From assembly GCF_032121415.1 (NCBI RefSeq), contig NZ_CP135079.1, positions 7,068,001-7,132,000 on the forward strand: a stretch of 64,000 nucleotides of DNA, read 5' to 3'. The position numbers were made by a program, and so were the translations under genes. Positions within the stretch are counted from its first letter, which is position 1; each line of letters starts with the position of its first letter. Shown here one piece after another: positions 43,721 to 52,032 of the stretch. Origin of the DNA: Streptomyces parvus (GTDB lineage Bacteria; Actinomycetota; Actinomycetes; Streptomycetales; Streptomycetaceae). Under the pieces are notes generated by a model. It was given only the letters and a program-made list of their open reading frames with translations, did no database searches and was not told where the DNA came from.

Positions 43721-44083
43721 TTACGTTGCGGCGGGGACCTGGCCCTGAGGCTGCTGCCGGGCGGTCGGTGCGCCCCTGCGCTCAGTTTCGTCCCGCACGA
43801 GGAGGGAGAGCAGTGAGGCTACGGGCAGGCCGGCTTCGGCGGGATGGCGCAGCGCTTTGTCCGGGCCGATGCGGTAGGTGTTCGTGCGTCCTTCGCGGGT
43901 GTGCGAGAGGTATCCGTCCTGCTCCAGGTCGGAAATGATCCTCGACACGGCACGCTCGGTGAGCCGACAGTGGGCGGCTATCTCACGGATGCGGACGTTC
44001 GGGTTGTCGGCGATGGCTGCCAGCACACGCGCGTGGCTGGTGATGAACGTCCATCCGGTGTGGGATTCAGGTACAGCGGCCAT
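43721..44083 (-). CDS. Winged-helix transcriptional regulator
   Basis: 120 residues. The GWTFITSHARVLAAIADNP start and HTH (RIREIAAHCRLTERAVSRIISDLEQDGYL), then a wing (REGRTNTYRI) and a short tail with HPAEAGLPV. This is a common small regulator group in Streptomyces near stress genes. The start is chosen at ATG 44083, because the family consensus begins there; an ATG 9 bp upstream is possible. Divergent from the STAS gene, with a 10-bp inverted repeat between them. The ligand is unknown. Confidence 0.85.
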   Translation of the reverse strand: MAAVPESHTGWTFITSHARVLAAIADNPNVRIREIAAHCRLTERAVSRIISDLEQDGYLSHTREGRTNTYRIGPDKALRHPAEAGLPVASLLSLLVRDETERRGAPTARQQPQGQVPAAT

Positions 44084-44106
44084 GTCCACCATTTTAGGGG
44101 ACCCAG

Positions 44107-44146
44107 GTTGCCGGAAGCATGTTGCATGACATATTTTTCCGGTAAC
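44107..44146. promoter_or_regulatory. Inverted repeat in the wHTH/STAS promoter
   Basis: GTTGCCGGAA (44107-44116) and TTCCGGTAAC (44137-44146) pair at 9 of 10 positions, 20 nt apart, in the divergent promoter. Confidence 0.45.
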
Positions 44147-44190
44147 CGATGACGTGCCCCCGCGGGGGAGAAGCACAGAAGGAGCCCGAG

Positions 44191-44586
44191 GTGTTCTTGA
44201 ACGAGGCCGCCTTGTCGACGCGCACGAGCAGCGCCGGCGGGACGCCGGCCCCGGAACGAACCCCTTCGTACGGCTCTGAGGTGCGGCGTTACGAGTACCG
44301 CGGGGCCTGCGTGATCGTCGCGTCCGGTGAGTTCGACCTGGGCTCGCTCCCTCCGCTCCACGATGCGCTGAGTAGCGCCGTCAGGCATTACCCGAAGGTC
44401 CTCCTCGAAGCCTCGGCCGTCACTTTCGCCGACTCGACGTTCCTCAACCTGCTGATTTTCACCCACCAGACGGGGACGCTGCGCGTCGTCGCACCCTCAG
44501 CACAGGTGCGACGCCTCTGCGAGATCACCGGCGCCGACACCGTCCTGGAGATCCGACGGACGATCGAGGAAGCGACCGCTTCGTAA
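44191..44586 (+). CDS. STAS-domain anti-sigma factor antagonist
   Basis: 131 residues. A disordered N-terminus of about 40 residues is followed by a STAS fold (YRGACVIVASGEFDLGSLPPL). The phosphorylation site is in ADSTFLNLL, where Ser is followed by Thr. Such proteins bind an anti-sigma kinase and free the sigma factor when unphosphorylated. Start: GTG at 44191 with AAGGAG, 6-nt spacing, better than an ATG 42 bp earlier. No kinase (RsbW type) lies in the window. Confidence 0.88.
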   Translation: MFLNEAALSTRTSSAGGTPAPERTPSYGSEVRRYEYRGACVIVASGEFDLGSLPPLHDALSSAVRHYPKVLLEASAVTFADSTFLNLLIFTHQTGTLRVVAPSAQVRRLCEITGADTVLEIRRTIEEATAS

Positions 44587-44933
44587 GCCGGCGCCCCGGC
44601 AGCGACAACTAGGGCTGACCGCGCGCCGGGGCGGGCCGGGTGGGGAGCTGCCCTGCGTGTGGTGAGGCCGTGCGGGAATGGCGGACCACGGCCTAGTCCA
44701 CTTCCCACGCCCGGCGGGCCTGGGACACGCCTGCCGTTGACCGTGGGCAGACCGCCTCGTATCAGGCGCAGCATCGATGCCGCGCTGGTCCCGGGGCGCA
44801 GCCTGAGGAGCAGCCGAATCGGGCATCCGCGCCGTGGCCCCATGGGTAACGGGCCGGAACCGCTGCCGGCGATCGATGTCATATGCGCAGGACAACTGGG
44901 CACTTGAACGGGGCTACGAAGGGAGTCTTTGCT
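44587..44933 (+). other. Intergenic region, no gene seen
   Basis: 347 bp between the STAS and DUF6328 genes. No frame with conserved sequence is visible. It presumably carries the promoter of the DUF6328 gene; no clear box was found beyond scattered GC-rich repeats. Confidence 0.5.
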
Positions 44934-45578
44934 ATGGCCATGGTTGAACGGCATGCCGGTTACGCCCCTGGTCGGCCCGACCATCCTTGCCGCTGTGCCC
45001 CCGCGTCTCAGCAGAGAGCTGAGCTGCCCCCGACGCCGTCGCCAGTATCTGTGCGTTCAGCCTGCACGCACGGGCGTGCGTCGGACGAAGTCCCTGAAGA
45101 GCCCGAGACAGCACGGGAGCGCGTGAACCGGAGATGGAACGAGGTGCTGCAGGAAACCAGGGTCGCGCAGACCGGTGTGCAGATCCTTTTCGGCTTCCTG
45201 CTCAGTGTTGCTTTCACGCCTCTCTTCCGAGATTTGGGACTCTTTGACCGTATCGTCTATGTGGCGACCGTGGTATCGGGCGCGTCGGCAACCGCGTGCC
45301 TCATAGCCCCGGTTTCCATCCACCGCTTTCTTTCCGGTCAGCGGATGAAGGACGAGATGGTCGAGGTGGCCGGCCGTTTGATGATCGCGGGGATGGTCCT
45401 GCTCGCCCTGACCATCGGGGGTACGTTGCTGCTCATTCTGCGGGTCGTGGTGCCGGGCATCCTGGCTGAAATCCTGGTGGGGGCGGTCATGCTGTGGTTC
45501 GCTCTCTGCTGGTACGCACTGCCCATGGCCCTTCGCCACCGCTCGGCAAGGCGCCAGCTCCATGGGGCCGGCCAGTGA
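44934..45578 (+). CDS. DUF6328 four-helix membrane protein
   Basis: 214 residues. A disordered N-terminus precedes the family motif LQETRVAQTGVQILFGFLLSVAF near residue 85, then three more hydrophobic helices (FDRIVYVATVVSGAS, MIAGMVLLALTIGGTLLL and ILVGAVMLWFALCWYALP). This is DUF6328, widespread in actinomycetes and often near stress regulators; the function is unknown. ATG at 44934 after AAGGGAG. Confidence 0.88.
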   Translation: MAMVERHAGYAPGRPDHPCRCAPASQQRAELPPTPSPVSVRSACTHGRASDEVPEEPETARERVNRRWNEVLQETRVAQTGVQILFGFLLSVAFTPLFRDLGLFDRIVYVATVVSGASATACLIAPVSIHRFLSGQRMKDEMVEVAGRLMIAGMVLLALTIGGTLLLILRVVVPGILAEILVGAVMLWFALCWYALPMALRHRSARRQLHGAGQ

Positions 45579-45974
45579 CGTGTCTGCTGTGCCTGCGCCG
45601 TCCTTGGCCGGTGTACACCGTGGGCCGCCCGCAAGCGGGTCAGAGGTCTGTTGGCCTCGCTCGACTGCGGGATGCCGTGACTGGGCGCGCCAGTTGGAGC
45701 CGATCACCCACGTCGGTGACTCCCGGCAGGGCCCCGCACGCGCCGACGTCGCCACCCCCTCGTCGCTTACGCCCGCGCCGCAGCCGCGGCGATCCGGGAC
45801 CGGGTCGCCGCCGTGGTCGACATAGCCTGGCGGCCGTCGACGTCGCCGCGACCGTGTTCGAGATGAAACGGGTGAGGGCGCTTCCAACGCCGTCACCTGC
45901 TCGCTGAAGCCCGCAAGCCAGTCGTCGTCAGCCCGGACGTGCCTGCGGCTCGCCGGGTGAGCTCGTCATGGACG
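45579..45974 (+). other. Intergenic region, no gene seen
   Basis: About 395 bp between the DUF6328 gene and the transposase relic. Short frames occur but none shows a family pattern. It may be the decayed 5' part of the insertion sequence, but nothing there can be aligned by eye. Confidence 0.4.
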
Positions 45975-46385
45975 GCTTCGTCCCCGCCGCGGGGCGCGGT
46001 CTGCTCCATTGCGTTCAGCTCGGGCGCATGCGTGTCCCGCGAAGCGGGCCGGGAAGCCCGAGGCCCCGACCGGACGCCGTCCTGGCGGACTGCGCGTACT
46101 CATCTCGCGAGATCCGCAATCACCCCCGCCGACGGGGAACCTGCGTTGTCCCCCAGCCGTCCGACCAGATCGGCCACCTGCGGCGAGGGCCGCGCCGGCA
46201 CTCGCCCACCGGCTTTCGACACCGAGGCGTATCGGCAACGCAACGCGGCCGGGCGATGCATGAACCGGCTGAGGCAGCGGCGCGGCCTGGCCAGGTGAAC
46301 GGACAGACTCTCCATCGCCCACCAGACCGCGCTCCACCTCGCCGTCGTCCTCATCCGGGCACACCGATGGCCACGGAACAAGAAC
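45975..46385 (+). pseudogene. Degenerate IS5-family transposase, C-terminal half
   Basis: Pieces of a DDE transposase are legible in two frames. First frame: RMRVPRSGPGSPRPRPDAVLADCAYSS-type reading, then REIRNHPRRRG and VPQPSDQIG. After a frameshift near 46190 the second gives RPPAFDTEAYRQRN, CMNRLRQRRGLA, a stop at 46296, then TDRLSIAHQTALHLAVVLIRAHRW. The order and wording fit the end of IS5-group transposases. There is no intact N-terminus or terminal repeat. It runs up to the MOSC gene stop, so it is an old inactive insertion. Confidence 0.75.
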
Positions 46386-46931
46386 CTAGACCCGTTCCAG
46401 CGGGCGGTGAGGGGGCGGCGGGGGCTCGACCTGGATGGAATCGTCGGGGCGGACGGTCCCTCCACGGCGGACCACAGCCATGACGCCGCACTTGAACGTG
46501 AACTCGCCGGACGAAGGGTCCATGGCGAAGACCTCCCCGAGCAGCCCTGTGCGGAAGTCGTTGATCTTCGAGCACGGGTTGCGCAGTCCGGTCACCTCAA
46601 GTACCGCCTGTTCCCCGATATGGAGCAGGGTGCCGGTGGGCAGGCCCAGAAGGTCCGTCCCGCGCGTGGTGATGTTCTCGCCGAGCTGGCCCGCAGAGAC
46701 TCCAAAGCCTTTGAGCGCGAGTTCGTCGAAGAGTTCTTCGTGCATCAGGTGGACCTGGCGCAGGTTGGGCAGGTTCGGCTCGTAGGTCATGCGGAACTGG
46801 TGACGGATCGTCTCACCTGCGTGAACGTCTCCTTCCACTCCGAGCCCCGTGAGCAGCCTGATGGAATCGCGATTGGGCTTGCTGAACGAGTACCTCTCGT
46901 TACGGCTCACTGCGGTCACCTGACCAGGCAT
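46386..46931 (-). CDS. MOSC-domain protein
   Basis: 181 residues. The domain carries the conserved GLGVEGDVHAG near residue 30 and the Cys-containing LRNPCSKIN near 115, the likely molybdenum-cofactor/sulfur-carrier site. MOSC proteins move sulfur or reduce N-hydroxylated compounds with Moco; here no partner domains are fused. ATG at 46931 after GGAGAG. Its 3' end touches the transposase relic. Confidence 0.87.
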   Translation of the reverse strand: MPGQVTAVSRNERYSFSKPNRDSIRLLTGLGVEGDVHAGETIRHQFRMTYEPNLPNLRQVHLMHEELFDELALKGFGVSAGQLGENITTRGTDLLGLPTGTLLHIGEQAVLEVTGLRNPCSKINDFRTGLLGEVFAMDPSSGEFTFKCGVMAVVRRGGTVRPDDSIQVEPPPPPHRPLERV

Positions 46932-47401
46932 CACGCTCTCCACCTGTCGTTGTTCTGCGGCCGGTCGATCATAGAGGCGGTGCAAGCAGCCTTGTGAGGG
47001 AAGCGTGCAGGCGGCGACGCGCTGACCGGGCCGTGGCACGGCCAGTGGTCCGGGCGGGGTGCTGGAGGCCACAGGGCCTTGTCGCGGGTGGGGCCGCGGC
47101 CGGAGTGGTGCCGGGCTTGATGGCGGTCAGCCGTACGCCGTTCACGGTGGCGCTCCCGTCCCAGTCGAGTTCGATGATGTGGGCCGCGGGGGCGTTCCAC
47201 GACCACTACGACCAACTCGGCACGCCCACCGTACGCGCCCCCACCCGCACTCGGACCGCCCCTTCGTGGTGCCGCTCGGCGAGGCAAGGGTCATCAACCC
47301 GGCGGGATCCAGGAAGGAGGCTGGCCCGCCCCCCCCGGAGGAGCAATCGTCGTGCAGGGCCACGGGGCCAGGCAGATCGAGCGCGATCCGCGGACCGGTG
47401 C
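46932..47401 (+). other. Intergenic region, no confident gene
   Basis: 470 bp between the MOSC and STAS genes. A minus-strand frame around 47110-47200 gives HIIELDWDGSATVNGVRL, which looks protein-like but has no start, family or length to support it. Possibly the remains of a small gene. Confidence 0.35.
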
Positions 47402-47755
47402 TCAGCCTGTCATGAGATCTTGGCCGGTGGCGGTCGCGGCGTCCGGGACGATGGTGAAGACCTGGTCCAGACCGACGATGCCCAGGGTGCGGGCCGTGTT
47501 GGCGGGAACAGCGGCCAGTACTATTCCGCCGCCCTGCTCGACGGCCACGCTTCTGGCTGAGATCAGAGCACTGATTCCGCTGGAGTCGCAGAAGTCCAGA
47601 CCGGCCAGGTCCAGAACCAGCAATTGCCCTTCCGCGACGGTGAGACCGTCCACGGCCTTGCGTAGTTCGGGCGCAGTCTCGTAGTCGAGTTCGCCGATGA
47701 TCTCCAGTACGGGACCGGTGGCGGCGAGGCGGGTGGTGATCGTCAGCGGGCTCAT
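47402..47755 (-). CDS. STAS-domain anti-sigma factor antagonist (RsbV-like)
   Basis: 117 residues, a bare STAS domain. LDLAGLDFCDSSGISALI carries the canonical phospho-acceptor (DSSG). It begins ATG at 47755, one base after the stop of the RsbP-like phosphatase gene, so the two are co-transcribed and the phosphatase probably acts on this protein. Dephosphorylated antagonist would bind an anti-sigma kinase and release the sigma factor. The kinase is not in the window. Confidence 0.93.
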   Translation of the reverse strand: MSPLTITTRLAATGPVLEIIGELDYETAPELRKAVDGLTVAEGQLLVLDLAGLDFCDSSGISALISARSVAVEQGGGIVLAAVPANTARTLGIVGLDQVFTIVPDAATATGQDLMTG

Positions 47756-47756
47756 G

Positions 47757-49034
47757 TCAGGTTGTCACTCCCGGGGTTGCGGACAGGGCGGGCACGCCGA
47801 GGGCCAGCAGCGCGGTGTCGTCGTCGAGTCCGTCACCGAAGGAGGCGAGCAGCCCGGTCAACGCCGTGATCAATGCCCGTGGGCCCTGTGCGGGCTGGGC
47901 GGTGGTGAAGGCGCGCAGGGCTTCGTCGCCGTACAGCGCGCGGCCTGGTCCGGTCCGGGCCTCGGTCAGGCCGTCGGTGTACAGGAGGAGGGTGTCGCCG
48001 GGGAGCAGCCGGGCGCGGGCGGCGGTGAATCGGGCCTGGGGGAGTACGCCGATGAGCATGCCGCCGGGGGTGTGGAGGTAGTCGGCGCTGCCGTCGGCGC
48101 GCTGGATCAGAGTGGAGGGGTGCCCTCCGGAGGCCAGGTGTACCTCGACGTGGCCGTCCTCGGGTTGAAGGACGCCGAATACGGCGGTGCAGTAGCGGCC
48201 TTCGCCGCTGGAGTACCGATCGTGCAGCACCGTATTCAGAGTGGTGAGCGCCGTGACGGGGTCGGAGTCATGGAGAGCGGCGGCGCGCAGGGTGTAGCGG
48301 GCCAGCGAGGTGACCGCGGCTGCCTGGGGGCCCTTTCCGCACACGTCGCCCAGGAAGAACGCCCACCGGTGGGCGTCCAGGGGGAAGAGGTCGTAGAAGT
48401 CGCCGCCCAGCAGATCAGGGGACGCCGTGTGGTAGTAGGAGGCGGCTTCCATACCGGGAACCGCGGGCAGCTCGGCGGGCAGCAGGCTCTGCTGGAGGAC
48501 GGCGAGCGCCTCCTGGAGCCGGACGCGGTCGGCCTCGGCCTGCCGACGCGCCTCGTCGGCCGCTCGGCGGCCACGCAGCAGCTCGGCCTCGTACGCGCGG
48601 CGGTCGCGCGCGTCGAAGACGGTTGTTCGGATCAGCAGTGGTTCGCCGCCCTCGCTGGTCTTCACCTTCGAGGTGACCAGCACCGGCATCCGCCCGACAG
48701 CACCCTTGATGTCCAGGGCGATGCCGCTGACCTCGCCCTTCATCTGAAGCAAGGGGGCGAAGTGCGTCTCGTGGTACAGCTTCCCACCCACGGTCAGCAG
48801 GTCGGTGAACCGCATCCGTCCCACCACCCGGGACCGCTCCAGCCCCAGCCACTCCAGCAGCGTGGCGTTGATCTTCGCGATGGTGCCGTCCATCAGCGTC
48901 GACAGATACCCGCACGGAGCCTGCTCGTACAGCTCCTCGGCGCTGTCCTCCAGCAAGGAGGTGAAGACCGCGTCCGTGGCGTGGACGTCCTCTTCCTCCC
49001 CCGGGTCCGGGGCCTGGCCGGTGCGGCACATCAC
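47757..49034 (-). CDS. rsbP: PAS-PP2C phosphatase (RsbP-like)
   Basis: 425 residues. PAS sensor (about 30-150: AEELYEQAPCGYLSTLMDGTI, VVGRMRFTDLL), a short coiled coil (RRAADEARRQAEADRVRL), then a SpoIIE/PP2C domain with metal-binding motifs GGDFYDLF, GDVCGKG, YTDGLTEA and DDDTALLAL. RsbP of Bacillus has this same PAS-coiled coil-PP2C layout and is switched on by RsbQ. Here the RsbQ-like gene is directly upstream, overlapping by 4 bp, and the STAS substrate is downstream. Start GTG at 49034, with GGAG 7 nt before; ATG at 49031 is an alternative. Confidence 0.93.
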   Translation of the reverse strand: MMCRTGQAPDPGEEEDVHATDAVFTSLLEDSAEELYEQAPCGYLSTLMDGTIAKINATLLEWLGLERSRVVGRMRFTDLLTVGGKLYHETHFAPLLQMKGEVSGIALDIKGAVGRMPVLVTSKVKTSEGGEPLLIRTTVFDARDRRAYEAELLRGRRAADEARRQAEADRVRLQEALAVLQQSLLPAELPAVPGMEAASYYHTASPDLLGGDFYDLFPLDAHRWAFFLGDVCGKGPQAAAVTSLARYTLRAAALHDSDPVTALTTLNTVLHDRYSSGEGRYCTAVFGVLQPEDGHVEVHLASGGHPSTLIQRADGSADYLHTPGGMLIGVLPQARFTAARARLLPGDTLLLYTDGLTEARTGPGRALYGDEALRAFTTAQPAQGPRALITALTGLLASFGDGLDDDTALLALGVPALSATPGVTT

Positions 49035-49834
49035 CAGGCGGCTCCGACGAAGTCGACGATCGCCGCCGCCGTCGCCTGCGGTGCGCTCAGCTGCGGACAG
49101 TGCCCTGTCGCTTCCAGGGTGACCAGCCGGCTGGTGGGGATCGCGTCGTGGACGTAGGCGCCGACTTCACGGGGGGCAATGACGTCCTGCCGGCACTCCA
49201 GGATCAGCGTCGGCACCGTGACCGCCTTGAGGTCCTCGCGGCTGTCGGACAGGAACGTCGTGCGGGCGAAGACCCGCGCCATCTCAGGGTCGGTCGCGCA
49301 GAACGAGGCGGTCAGTTCCTGGCCGAGTTCGGGCCGGTCATCGTTGCCCATGATGACCGGGGCCATCGCCGCCGACCAGCCCAGATAGTTCGACTCCAGC
49401 GACTCCAGCAGCTCGTCGATGTCCTCGGCGCTGAACCCGCCTCGGTACTCCTCGTCGTCGATGTAGCAGGGGGAGGGAGCGACCATCACCAGTCGGGCGA
49501 TGCGCTCCGGTGCTTTCGCCGCGGCGAGGACTCCCACCATCGCGCTGACCGAGTGCCCCACGAACACCACATCCCGCAGGTCCAGGTCCTCGACCACCTC
49601 CAGCACGTCCTGGGCATAGCCGTCCAGCGAGCTGTAACGACGCTCGTCCCAGGCGGACGGGTCCGCCCGACCTGAGCCCACGTAGTCGAAGAGAACCAAC
49701 CGATGGCTCTCCGCCAGCTCCGGGGTGACCAGACGCCACATGTTCTGATCACAGCCGAACCCGTGCACCAGTAGGAGCACCGGCCCATCCGGACAGCCGG
49801 TGACGGTGACGTTGTTCCTGCGGCGGATATCCAT
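49031..49834 (-). CDS. rsbQ: RsbQ-like alpha/beta hydrolase
   Basis: 267 residues. The oxyanion motif LLVHGFGCDQNMW, nucleophile Ser95 in VGHSVSAMVG, Asp in ECRQDVIAP and His near 247 in TGHCPQLSAP match RsbQ of Bacillus almost residue for residue. RsbQ supplies the signal that activates RsbP under energy stress, and the rsbP-like gene overlaps its 3' end by 4 bp. ATG at 49834; the longer upstream frame has no ribosome-binding site. KAI2/D14-type hydrolases share this fold, and the context decides for RsbQ. Confidence 0.92.
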   Translation of the reverse strand: MDIRRRNNVTVTGCPDGPVLLLVHGFGCDQNMWRLVTPELAESHRLVLFDYVGSGRADPSAWDERRYSSLDGYAQDVLEVVEDLDLRDVVFVGHSVSAMVGVLAAAKAPERIARLVMVAPSPCYIDDEEYRGGFSAEDIDELLESLESNYLGWSAAMAPVIMGNDDRPELGQELTASFCATDPEMARVFARTTFLSDSREDLKAVTVPTLILECRQDVIAPREVGAYVHDAIPTSRLVTLEATGHCPQLSAPQATAAAIVDFVGAAW

Positions 49835-49897
49835 ACCCGCCAGTCTTCCACCTCTTGGTACCCGCAACGCGAGAGGGGGCTGACGCCTTGATCCCTT

Positions 49898-49931
49898 TCG
49901 CGCTCAGTCACCAACTGTCGCGCTCGGTCAC
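49898..49931. repeat. Tandem 14-nt direct repeat upstream of rsbQ
   Basis: TCGCGCTCAGTCAC (49898-49911) and TCGCGCTCGGTCAC (49918-49931) differ by one base and start 20 bp apart, about two helical turns, in the divergent promoter between rsbQ and the gene at 49991. Confidence 0.55.
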
Positions 49932-49966
49932 AACACCCTGGACTCCCTGAGAACTGGCCCGTTGAT

Positions 49967-49982
49967 TCGAACAGGGGTTCTA
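49967..49982. promoter_or_regulatory. SOS-like LexA box
   Basis: TCGAACAGGGGTTCTA fits the actinobacterial LexA consensus TCGAAC-N4-GTTCGA with one mismatch. It ends 8 bp before the start codon of the downstream two-gene operon, so DNA damage would be expected to induce it. Confidence 0.6.
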
Positions 49983-49990
49983 ATGGAGGT

Positions 49991-50230
49991 ATGGACCGCT
50001 TCCCTTTCCCCGACGACCTGATCCGCGCCCAGCAGGACTGGCACGCCACCTACCGCGCCCTCGCCGCACCCAGCCCGCGCCATGCCACGGAGCTGCGCCG
50101 CCGCCTGCTCCTGCTCTCCGTCCGCATCCACTGGCACCCCTTCTGGTCGACTCCGGCCGGGTGGTCGCCGGCCGCGCGGGTGGAGCTGCGACGGCTCACC
50201 GGAGGGGACCGGCAGGCGGACGCGGCGTGA
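49991..50230 (+). CDS. Small conserved-looking protein, unknown
   Basis: 79 residues, basic and helical (RAQQDWHATYRALA, HATELRRRLLLLSVRI). It ends in WHPFWSTPAGWSPAARVEL. I recognise no family. ATG at 49991 stands directly after GGAGGT with no spacing, which is unusual and may mean leaderless or weak translation. The next gene overlaps by 4 bp (GTGA). It sits just behind an SOS-like box, hinting at a damage response. Confidence 0.6.
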   Translation: MDRFPFPDDLIRAQQDWHATYRALAAPSPRHATELRRRLLLLSVRIHWHPFWSTPAGWSPAARVELRRLTGGDRQADAA

Positions 50231-50487
50231 GGCGGGAGCCCCGCCCCCTCACGGCGCGACAGGAAGCGGTCTTGGCGGTCATCCGGGTGTGGCTCACCGA
50301 GCACGGGCACGGGCCCACGGTCCGGAAGATCGGGGCGCGGGTCGGTCTCTCCAGTACCAGCTCGGTCGCCCACCAGCTCACCCAGCTCGAGAAGCGCGGC
50401 CTGGTCAGCCGGACCGGCCGGGACTGGAGCTCGTGCGTTCTGCGCGAGGAGAAGCCCGTCCGTCCGTCGGGACTGCGGAGCCGATGA
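50227..50487 (+). CDS. LexA-type DNA-binding domain protein without protease
   Basis: 86 residues. LTARQEAVLAVIRVWLTEHGHGPTVRKIGARVGLSSTSSVAHQL is the winged-helix N-terminal domain of LexA. The S24 peptidase half (the Ala-Gly cleavage site and Ser-Lys dyad) is wholly missing, so it cannot self-cleave. It might compete with or modify LexA binding; this is inference. GTG at 50227 overlaps the upstream gene, so it is coupled to it and behind the same SOS-like box. Confidence 0.85.
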   Translation: MRREPRPLTARQEAVLAVIRVWLTEHGHGPTVRKIGARVGLSSTSSVAHQLTQLEKRGLVSRTGRDWSSCVLREEKPVRPSGLRSR

Positions 50488-50970
50488 TCCCGCCGGAGGA
50501 GCTTCGGTATCTGCCCGTCACCACCCCGAGGGACGCGGTAGCGCGCGTCCACAGCGACCTCGGCCCTCACTGCTCTCCGCGTGACGGAACGCAGTATGGG
50601 CGCCACAGTCACCTCGGCGGACGGTCTTGGCGAGCCGCGCCGCCAAGGTGACGATGGCAGGGGCCCGGCGCTCTGTGGCACCGGGGCCGTGGCATACAGG
50701 CGCTCCCGAACGAACGCCCAGGTGGCTGCGGAGCGGTAATGCCGCGACGGCCTCCTGGAGACAACGGTCGTCCTGGACGGGCTCGCCCTGCGCCACGGAC
50801 ACGGCATCTACCTGCTCCGTCGCCGCGCCCGCACACCGACTTCGGGCCGCCGCTCCCGCGCCCCGGCGGGGGAGCGGGAACCGCGGCTGCGCGGGGCGTG
50901 TGGGCTCGGGGGCAAGGCCGACACGCTGCGTCGTTCCTACGCCCACCCGCCCCGGAGGTGCGCGGGTACG
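50488..50970 (+). other. Intergenic region, no confident gene
   Basis: 483 bp between the LexA-domain gene and the convergent secreted-protein gene. A plus-strand frame around 50750-50850 reads LLETTVVLDGLALRHGHGIYL, protein-like but with no start or family. Possibly a decayed gene. Confidence 0.35.
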
Positions 50971-51285
50971 TCAGATCTGAACGACGGCCTCGGCACTCAT
51001 CCAGCCCCGGCCGTCGGCTGCCGCGTCGGTGGCGACCAGCACGTAGCCGTACTCGTTGTAGCCGGCGCCCTCGCAGGTCGAGGCGCCGACTATGTCGCCG
51101 GCGTGCTTGGTCTTGACGACCACGCTGTCCGGGTGCGGGTTCTCGTACACTCCGGCGGTCGGCCACAGCACCTTGTACTGGCACCCGAACGAGGCTGAGG
51201 CGCCGGCTGCCGGGCCGACGGCGAGGACACCGGCGCAGCCGAACGCTGCGGCCAGGACGATGGTGGTGAGACGGTTCATGCGCAT
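50971..51285 (-). CDS. Small secreted protein with SH3-like features
   Basis: 104 residues. Signal peptide cut after about GASA (near 30), then a compact all-beta mature part (QYKVLWPTAGVYENP, VVVKTKHAGDIVGAST, GRGWMSAEAV) with two cysteines that could form a disulfide. It resembles the short SH3-type secreted proteins of Streptomyces, whose targets are unknown. ATG at 51285; a second ATG 6 bp inside is possible. No neighbour explains it. Confidence 0.7.
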   Translation of the reverse strand: MRMNRLTTIVLAAAFGCAGVLAVGPAAGASASFGCQYKVLWPTAGVYENPHPDSVVVKTKHAGDIVGASTCEGAGYNEYGYVLVATDAAADGRGWMSAEAVVQI

Positions 51286-51528
51286 GAGCGGTGATGCCCT
51301 TCAGGAGCCGACGGTCTGTCAGCGCACAGAATCGCAGGGCCGTCGCGGGATTGTCGCGCACTCGCGCATCCCGACACCTGCCGGGCACCGGAGAGCTTCG
51401 CCAACTTCCCTGTGCCGCCCGCACCAAGCCGTGGTTCCGGCCGCCGTTCCCCGGGCGGCCCACGATCCCGAACTCCGCGCCACCCTCGCCGACCACAACA
51501 GCTTGAACCGATCATCTACGGTTCCGTC

Positions 51529-52032
51529 ATGACGACTACGGAGCCGCGCCCCGATCTTCGGCCCCCGGGCCTGAACGCCGACGAAAAGACCACTCTGCTG
51601 ACCTTTCTGGACTACCTCCGTGAATCCGTCCTCGCCAAAACGGCCGGCGTCCCGGAGCCCGCGGTCCGCACGGCCGGCGTCCCCTCCGGGACCAGCCTGC
51701 TCCAGTTGCTCAAGCACCTGACGGCCGTCGAGCTCAACTGGTTCGTCTGGGCCTACGCCGGCGTAGGCAGTGAACTCGGGGAGGACGAGGGCGCGGTGAC
51801 CGCAGACGACACCGCCTCGGACGTGGCCGACGCCTATCGTGAGGCGATTGCCCGGGCCAACGAGGTCGCCCGCGCCTGCACCGACCTGGACCGCCCCGGT
51901 GCCCGCTCCCTGCGCGAGACCCCGCCGCCGTCGATGCGCTGGGTGCTGGTCCACATGATCGAGGAAACGGCCCGGCACGCCGGTCACGCGGACATCCTGC
52001 GCGAACAGATCGACGGCTCGACCGGGCGGTGA
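51529..52032 (+). CDS. DinB-family (DUF664) protein
   Basis: 167 residues. A four-helix bundle with the metal-binding histidines of the family in LLKHLTAVELNWF near residue 65 and MIEETARHAGHADILRE near 145. DinB/DUF664 proteins include mycothiol-dependent transferases and hydrolases in actinomycetes. ATG at 51529. A stand-alone gene; the next gene on the right is the convergent PUFA-like synthase. Confidence 0.88.
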   Translation: MTTTEPRPDLRPPGLNADEKTTLLTFLDYLRESVLAKTAGVPEPAVRTAGVPSGTSLLQLLKHLTAVELNWFVWAYAGVGSELGEDEGAVTADDTASDVADAYREAIARANEVARACTDLDRPGARSLRETPPPSMRWVLVHMIEETARHAGHADILREQIDGSTGR

